A DNA stretch of 10,683 bases from Gammaproteobacteria bacterium. Its GTDB lineage: Bacteria > Pseudomonadota > Gammaproteobacteria > S012-40. A model generated the notes under the pieces. It saw only the letters and a program-made list of their open reading frames with translations. It did not search any database and had not been told where the DNA came from. Below are positions 6,531 through 10,683 of this stretch, piece by piece. The stretch lies in assembly GCA_029879945.1 (NCBI GenBank), contig JAOUPJ010000109.1, positions 1-10,683 on the forward strand, written 5' to 3'. A program made the translations under genes and the position numbers. Position 1 is the first letter of the stretch. Each line of letters starts with the position of its first letter.

Positions 6531-6543
6531 GAACATAATGTTC
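6531..6543. promoter_or_regulatory. 13-bp palindrome, candidate operator
   Basis: GAACAT and ATGTTC flank a single A. The palindrome lies 57 bases before the start of the LsrG-like gene, where an operator for the two-gene unit would be expected. It resembles the GAAC-N4-GTTC LexA box of Firmicutes, but the spacer is five bases, so the match fails. A TTGAAC overlapping its left edge could be a -35, but no good -10 follows. Confidence 0.35.
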
Positions 6544-6600
6544 TCGCAGCAATACCTGTCTGAACTGCGTCTTGTGTTCAACGCCAATTGGGAGATTGTC

Positions 6601-6915
6601 ATGCATGTCACCATAGTCGCTGTACACGTCAAACCCGAACACGTAGACGAATTCATCCGTGAGACGGAAAAAAATCACAAGGCATCAATCCAGGAAACCG
6701 GTAATTGCCGATTTGATATTCTTCAATCGGATGCTGATCCGAGTAAGTTTGCGCTCTACGAGGCCTATGTGGATGCAGATGCGGCGGCTAGACACAAAGA
6801 AACCGCGCACTATATTGCGTGGCGTGAAACAGTGGCAGACTGGATGGCCGCCCCGCGTCAGGGCATGCCTTTTACCGGACTGTTTCCCAAAGTAACTGTC
6901 GACGAGCCTGCATGA
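6601..6915 (+). CDS. LsrG-like protein (antibiotic biosynthesis monooxygenase fold)
   Basis: A 104-residue ferredoxin-like alpha/beta protein of the ABM superfamily, which includes small cofactor-free monooxygenases and isomerases. As I recall E. coli LsrG, the isomerase that processes phosphorylated AI-2, similarity runs along the whole chain: MHVTIV at the start, VDEFI (15-19), NHKASIQETGNCRFDILQ (25-42), LYEAYVDADAAARHKETAHY (52-71), MAAPRQG (82-88) and FTGLFP (91-96). It is therefore nearer LsrG than YgiN quinol monooxygenases. No lsr transport, kinase or LsrF genes are nearby, so an AI-2 role is not supported and the true substrate is unknown. The frame is open back to a TTG at 6529, but ATG 6601 has GGAG (6591-6594) six bases upstream and begins the conserved domain. 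It overlaps the alcohol dehydrogenase start (ATGA). Confidence 0.9.
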   Translation: MHVTIVAVHVKPEHVDEFIRETEKNHKASIQETGNCRFDILQSDADPSKFALYEAYVDADAAARHKETAHYIAWRETVADWMAAPRQGMPFTGLFPKVTVDEPA

Positions 6916-8093
6916 TTACCCCTTTTTCCATCGCCAGACTCCCTGCCATAGAGTTTGGATCGGGGAGCTTTAGTCGGCTCCCACAGATTGCCGGTCAGTT
7001 TGGTAGCAATGTATTGTTGGTCGCAGGTGGCAAGTCTTTTCTGGAATCCAGGCACTGGGCCTGGTTGCGACAACATTGGCAGGCCAACGCCGTACACGTC
7101 TCGCTGTGTCAGATACGAGGCGAACCCAGTCCAGTATGGGTGGACGAAGTCGTAGCAGAATTTTCCAACGCCAAAATAGATGTCGTCATTGCCATCGGTG
7201 GGGGGAGTGCCCTGGACGCCGGGAAGGCCGTGGCGGGGCTGTTGCGGCTAGGGCGACCAGTAACAGATTATCTGGAAGGGGTGGGGCCTGAGCTGCCCTA
7301 TGAGGGCCCCGCTGTTCCTTTCATCGCGGTGCCCACAACGGCCGGAACCGGCAGCGAGGCCACTAAAAACGCGGTGCTCAGTGTGCAGGGCGAGGATGGT
7401 TATAAGAAGTCATTTCGTAGCGATCAGCTTATCGCGCGTTACGCGGTCGTCGATCCCGAATTATTGGAGACCTGCCCGCCTGCATTGATAGCGGCCAACG
7501 GCATGGACGCCCTGACACAACTTTTGGAATCGTATGTTTCAACCCGGGCCAATCCGTTTACCGATAGTTTGGCCTTGAGTGGATTGACTGCTGTGCGCAA
7601 GGGCCTGATTGAGTGGTATGAAAAAGGGGCCAGTGCAAAAGAGGCACAGACCCAGATGGCATACGCCTCTTTGCTATCAGGCATTACACTGGCGCAAGCT
7701 GGGTTGGGTTCTGTCCATGGTCTGGCATCACCACTGGGCGCCTTTTTTCCGATTCCGCATGGCGTGGCGTGTGGCACTCTGCTGGCCGAGGCGACCGCCG
7801 TGAATATTCAGGCCTTGCGGGGCAGGGACCCGCAAGGGTTAGCCTTAAAAAAATACGCCCATGCAGCAAGCTATCTTGTAGAAGCAGGCTCCGCAACCGA
7901 ACGCCTGGATAATCTGGTTTTCCTATTCAGGCAGTGGACCGAAGACATGAAATTGCCAGTGTTAAAAAAATTCGGCGTGACTGAAGAAAAATTAGATCAA
8001 ATAGTAGCCAATTCGCGCGGCAATAGCATGAAGACAAATCCAATCGTGTTAACGGATGATGAGATTTCTCATATCGTAGCGGCGAGAATATAA
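6912..8093 (+). CDS. Iron-containing (group III) alcohol dehydrogenase
   Basis: A 393-residue NAD(P)-dependent, metal-dependent oxidoreductase of the Fe-ADH family, acting on alcohol/aldehyde or ketone pairs. The dinucleotide-binding loop is GGGSALDAGKA (96-106), followed by PTTAGTGSEAT (141-151). Metal ligands by alignment with FucO-type enzymes are D199 (in NGMDAL), position 203, H269 (SVHGLA) and H283 (IPHG). Position 203, usually histidine, is glutamine here (MDALTQLLES), a substitution I recall in other uncharacterised family members. Metal identity and substrate are therefore open. The ATG overlaps the stop of the LsrG-like gene, so the two are probably co-translated and may act on the same carbonyl compound. 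No clear terminator follows; an A/T-rich 7-bp hairpin (8113-8119 with 8132-8138) lacks a U-tract. Confidence 0.95.
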   Translation: MITPFSIARLPAIEFGSGSFSRLPQIAGQFGSNVLLVAGGKSFLESRHWAWLRQHWQANAVHVSLCQIRGEPSPVWVDEVVAEFSNAKIDVVIAIGGGSALDAGKAVAGLLRLGRPVTDYLEGVGPELPYEGPAVPFIAVPTTAGTGSEATKNAVLSVQGEDGYKKSFRSDQLIARYAVVDPELLETCPPALIAANGMDALTQLLESYVSTRANPFTDSLALSGLTAVRKGLIEWYEKGASAKEAQTQMAYASLLSGITLAQAGLGSVHGLASPLGAFFPIPHGVACGTLLAEATAVNIQALRGRDPQGLALKKYAHAASYLVEAGSATERLDNLVFLFRQWTEDMKLPVLKKFGVTEEKLDQIVANSRGNSMKTNPIVLTDDEISHIVAARI

Positions 8094-8169
8094 TTAAAAT
8101 CTTAAATGGTTAAATATTGATCGCTACCAAACAATATTCATAGGTTTAAGGATATTCATTTAAGCTTTT

Positions 8170-8189
8170 TGTCAACATGAGACGTGACA
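8170..8189. promoter_or_regulatory. TGTCA-N10-TGACA inverted repeat over the -35
   Basis: TGTCA (8170-8174) and TGACA (8185-8189) are exact reverse complements with ten bases between them. The right arm lies inside the -35 hexamer of the promoter at 8184. This placement suits a repressor or class II activator site, but short arms make chance possible. Confidence 0.3.
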
Positions 8190-8211
8190 TCGCCCGCGAA
8201 CTGTTTATAAT
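8184..8211 (+). promoter_or_regulatory. Sigma-70-type promoter for zinc-ribbon gene
   Basis: GTGACA (8184-8189) matches five of six -35 bases, and TATAAT (8206-8211) matches the -10 consensus exactly. The spacer is 16 bases. Transcription would start near 8218 and run into the large gene beginning at 8440. Confidence 0.6.
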
Positions 8212-8230
8212 TGAGGCTCGACCCTCAATT
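8209..8230. repeat. 8-bp inverted repeat at -10/start point
   Basis: AATTGAGG (8209-8216) pairs exactly with CCTCAATT (8223-8230) around CTCGAC. It overlaps the end of the -10 and covers the predicted start point, as an operator would. It has no U-tract. Confidence 0.45.
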
Positions 8231-8300
8231 GGGTCAAGAGACAGAATAATAAAATAAGGTTATGTCGCAGGGATAAAAAAGGAAGAAGCGGCAGTAACGC

Positions 8301-8338
8301 CACTTGAGCAAAGTCAATAACTCCAAGGTTCTCAAGTG
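8301..8338 (+). repeat. Leader stem CACTTGAG/CTCAAGTG
   Basis: CACTTGAG (8301-8308) and CTCAAGTG (8331-8338) are perfect complements with a 22-base loop, in the middle of the predicted leader of the zinc-ribbon gene. Confidence 0.4.
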
Positions 8339-8361
8339 CTACAGCGATCTTTCTAGGTAAC

Positions 8362-8419
8362 TCTCGTAGGCCATTCTCTCGGCATGTCTTTGTAGTGGAA
8401 CGAGACGGGTAAACTCGTT
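8362..8419 (+). promoter_or_regulatory. Competing stems ahead of the ribosome binding site
   Basis: AACGAG (8399-8404) can pair downstream with CTCGTT (8414-8419), while ACGAGA (8400-8405) can instead pair upstream with TCTCGT (8362-8367). The two pairings exclude each other and lie just before GGAG (8433-8436). Such a switch could tune translation, but the arms are short. Confidence 0.25.
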
Positions 8420-8439
8420 TATCGAACTGGGCGGAGATA

Positions 8440-10683
8440 ATGACGAAAAGACTAGAAAGCCTTCTATTTGATGGAAATTCCTTCCAGGTGAAACTGGACC
8501 CTTTGCGTTCTTCAGTTTCCAAATCGACCGGCCAGCTTGCATCACACCCTTTTGTTTCAATGGATTCTGCTTTAGGGGCACCGTCCATACTGGCTCGCAT
8601 GTCTGTGGGTTCCGCGCCGGTGATGAACACAGTAGTCCTGGCGTTTGAAAATCAGAGCAGTGTTGCGACTGCGAAACTGGCGCAGATCAAGGAATGTCTA
8701 AAACACGATAGATATGAATCAATCGGGTTTTCAAGCTCGTCTCAAAATAGTCTGGCCCCGTTTTTTTACTGTGGGCATGAGGACGAATTTTTTCAATTAG
8801 CCTGTCCATCTTGTGGTCAGGGTTCTCTTTCCAAGAAAACCGCTGACCGTGCATGGTCGTGCTCACACTGTGGGGATTCCAGGGAGTCAGTCCTGGAGGG
8901 CCGCGCTCTTTCAACAGAGATTGTGAGCGAGTATCCCACTGCATTCGAGGCCAATCAAAGTTTTAACGAGAGATTTTCCTGTGCGACCTGTAAGGAACGT
9001 AACTCCTGTTACAGTTCGAGGGGTGAGGAAACTCAAAACGCGCCCGTATTGCAACGAGCTATTCCGATTACTACGGAAAACGCCGCTGCACATATTTTTC
9101 CCATCTACCCCCTTACCATGCTGCATTATGCTGCACTCTTAGGTGGAGCCAATCCTCATCAGATATTGACAGGCGCGGAAGATAGTAATTATGGTACCAA
9201 GACTGCGTCCGACTACCTTGCACAAGTGAATCTGATGGAGTTTGAGGACATGGGTCTTACAGATGTTCTCAAAGGGAAACTGAATGCCAGTTTGAAAATG
9301 CTTTCGCAGTACCTAGACCGGTTTCAATTGGGGCTCATGCTCGATGAAGATCTGGAGATTCAGAATTTTCGTTTCAGACTGGATGCCGATAAAGGTGATC
9401 CGCAGTGGCGGGCCAAACTGCAGTTACTGCCCATTACCGAGCAAAATAACACAACAGCATCAGCTTCCGAAACAACAGCCGTTGCGCCGAGTGAATACAA
9501 AGTTAGAGTGAGCATCACTTCTATCGAAAAAGAAGAAGGCATAGCGCTCGTAAAGCTTGCTATCAAAAAGAATAAATCGAGTGGTGTTGAACATTTGCTT
9601 CCACAATCCAAAGGCGTGCTTTCCTTTGGTAAGGAGGAAGGGTTTGAGCCGCCTAAGCAGTTTGGCTTTGAAGTGGAGAGCGTGAATGATGACGAGATCA
9701 GGGTCCTATTAAGCAATGAACTGATTGATGATGTTCAACTCATTCATTTTAGAACGCTGAGATATCTGCCTTACCTGGATTTGCTTTATATTGCTGCTGA
9801 AGCAAACGAAAAAAAAGAAGTCAGCGCTCCTGCGGGATACAGTTTAGCTCGTCTTGGAAATTTGTTACTGCGGTTTTTTGTGCAAAATTCTACTTTGTCT
9901 CAAAGTGCGTTGGATTCGGTATTGAAGGAAATTGGAAACAATCCCTTGGGCGTGAACTATGCTCGTCTTCCCCTCACAATCAGCAATCTAAGATACAACC
10001 CCAGAGAAGAATCCGTTTCTCAGCAAGTGCAGCTGTGTTGGGATCAATTTGTACCGACTCTGGTAAGTTGGTGCACCAGTCAACAACAAGTTGAACGCGC
10101 ACAGTATATTTCGGAGATCGAAAACCTGATTGCCCTTTTGGAACAGCAGATTGATTCTTTGCAGGGTGCCGGTTTTGAAGTGAATCCAGTCCCGGTTGCG
10201 CACGCTGCCCAAGGGGATTTGGATAGCGATTTGCGAAAGGCCCTGGAAGATTTGATTTCCGACTCAGACTGGGTTAATCGCATCTTGAATGCAAGTAGCA
10301 ATGGCGACTTGGTAGCACCCAACACCACCGCTCAGAGCTACCCCAAGGCGGAAGCCGCGAGGCCAGCGTTGGGTGTGCAGCAAGCACCGCCCTCGATGAA
10401 AGCTTACACGCCCTCGATTTCAGCGAGTCCTCCTGCAGACCTGGATGCAACCATCATTATGTCTGGTTCACAGCGTGCAAGTCTGCCGCTTGAAGATGAT
10501 TTGGAAAAGACTGTCATCATTGGTGCGGGTAGTACGCCCAGTCCGTCTATACCACAGACGATGACTGCAAGCGCTGGCAGTTACTCCCTGGAAGAGGATC
10601 TGGATGCGACGGTTATTATAAGTAAGGGAGATTTGCCTAATTTTTCGCAACGCCCGCAAAACAGAATGCCAGAACCTGTTTTC
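8440..10683 (+). CDS. Large unrecognised zinc-ribbon protein with Thr-motif repeats, 3' end outside window
   Basis: An open frame of 748 codons running off the window end. ATG 8440 is the first start after an in-frame TAA (8410) and has GGAG at 8433-8436, rather close. I cannot name the family. Visible parts: a compact N-terminal region; a zinc ribbon C122-x2-C125-x15-C141-x2-C144 in CPSCG and CSHCG form; a second cluster C181, C184, C190; a hydrophobic stretch IYPLTMLHYAALLGGA (about 221-236); a beta-rich middle (about 340-455); a probable coiled coil (about 550-575); and a Pro/Ser/Ala-rich tail from about 618. The tail repeats LDATIIM (668-674), LEKTVII (688-694) and LDATVII (721-727), each after acidic residues. 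Threonine with Ile or Met at +3 resembles phosphothreonine ligands of FHA domains, so phosphorylation by a Ser/Thr kinase is plausible but inferred. No signal peptide or clear membrane helix is seen. Confidence 0.88.
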   Translation, partial: MTKRLESLLFDGNSFQVKLDPLRSSVSKSTGQLASHPFVSMDSALGAPSILARMSVGSAPVMNTVVLAFENQSSVATAKLAQIKECLKHDRYESIGFSSSSQNSLAPFFYCGHEDEFFQLACPSCGQGSLSKKTADRAWSCSHCGDSRESVLEGRALSTEIVSEYPTAFEANQSFNERFSCATCKERNSCYSSRGEETQNAPVLQRAIPITTENAAAHIFPIYPLTMLHYAALLGGANPHQILTGAEDSNYGTKTASDYLAQVNLMEFEDMGLTDVLKGKLNASLKMLSQYLDRFQLGLMLDEDLEIQNFRFRLDADKGDPQWRAKLQLLPITEQNNTTASASETTAVAPSEYKVRVSITSIEKEEGIALVKLAIKKNKSSGVEHLLPQSKGVLSFGKEEGFEPPKQFGFEVESVNDDEIRVLLSNELIDDVQLIHFRTLRYLPYLDLLYIAAEANEKKEVSAPAGYSLARLGNLLLRFFVQNSTLSQSALDSVLKEIGNNPLGVNYARLPLTISNLRYNPREESVSQQVQLCWDQFVPTLVSWCTSQQQVERAQYISEIENLIALLEQQIDSLQGAGFEVNPVPVAHAAQGDLDSDLRKALEDLISDSDWVNRILNASSNGDLVAPNTTAQSYPKAEAARPALGVQQAPPSMKAYTPSISASPPADLDATIIMSGSQRASLPLEDDLEKTVIIGAGSTPSPSIPQTMTASAGSYSLEEDLDATVIISKGDLPNFSQRPQNRMPEPVF

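Larger units (their letters stand above)
8094..8439 (+). promoter_or_regulatory. Gene-free region with promoter and long leader
   Basis: About 346 bases without a convincing gene. The first 90 bases are A/T-rich with a weak hairpin after the alcohol dehydrogenase. A consensus-like promoter follows (8184-8211). From the likely start point near 8218 to the ATG at 8440 there are about 220 transcribed, untranslated bases containing several inverted repeats, listed separately. I do not recognise a known riboswitch. Confidence 0.6.

Noticed and set aside
6531..6543. GAACATAATGTTC as a LexA (SOS) box
   Set aside because: Spacing between GAAC and GTTC is five, not four, and the downstream genes are metabolic; kept only as an unnamed palindrome.
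6529..6600. N-terminal extension of the LsrG-like protein from TTG 6529
   Set aside because: ATG 6601 has GGAG six bases upstream and begins exactly at the conserved MHVT start; the extension overlaps a palindrome.
8177..8257. 26-codon frame starting MRRDIAREL
   Set aside because: It overlaps the predicted -35 and -10, so it could not be translated from that promoter, and it has no ribosome binding site.
8205..8630. 141-codon minus-strand frame
   Set aside because: Antisense to the leader and first 190 bases of the zinc-ribbon gene; composition is shadow-like and no domain is visible.
9360..9716. 118-codon minus-strand frame
   Set aside because: Antisense shadow of the 748-codon plus-strand gene, rich in Ser and Leu as expected for a shadow.

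Overview
This 10.7 kb window looks like chromosomal DNA from a Gram-negative, most likely gammaproteobacterial, organism. The clues are a dihydrolipoyl dehydrogenase open at its 5' edge with a Pro/Ala-type linker (the lipoyl-domain E3 architecture known from Neisseria and Ralstonia), a PEP-CTERM/exosortase surface protein behind a sigma-54-like promoter, a receiver-HDOD regulator and good Shine-Dalgarno sequences. The species cannot be named from this sequence. There is no rRNA, tRNA, CRISPR array or insertion sequence.

Layout, left to right. (1) 1-1871: the 3' part of a dihydrolipoyl dehydrogenase gene overlaps (ATGA) a small HIT-family nucleotide-binding protein. (2) 1998-2372: a short uncharacterised, possibly STAS/SpoIIAA-like protein. 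(3) 2420-3712, minus strand: a response regulator with an intact receiver domain and an HDOD output domain, converging on the preceding gene. (4) 3713-4055: a gene-free stretch between divergent genes, with a 17-bp palindrome and a perfect 14-bp-stem hairpin. (5) 4056-5261: argG. (6) 5262-6435: a regulatory region with two copies of a 16-bp direct repeat and a GG-N10-GC sigma-54 element, then a secreted PEP-CTERM protein, a long hairpin and a textbook intrinsic terminator. (7) 6601-8093: a two-gene unit with overlapping ATGA, an LsrG-like antibiotic-biosynthesis-monooxygenase-fold protein followed by an iron-containing alcohol dehydrogenase. (8) 8094-8439: a strong sigma-70-type promoter and a leader of about 220 nt. 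(9) 8440 to the window end: the first 748 codons of a large unrecognised protein with a four-cysteine zinc ribbon, a second cysteine cluster, a probable coiled coil, and a low-complexity tail carrying three D-L-(D/E)-x-T-(I/V)-I motifs.

Most of the window is metabolic and housekeeping. The two parts with most biology to explore are the PEP-CTERM gene with its putative enhancer-dependent promoter, and the partial gene at the right edge. That gene's repeated threonine motifs resemble pThr-x-x-Ile ligands of FHA domains, which suggests it opens a kinase/FHA-linked operon beyond the window. This last point is inference.
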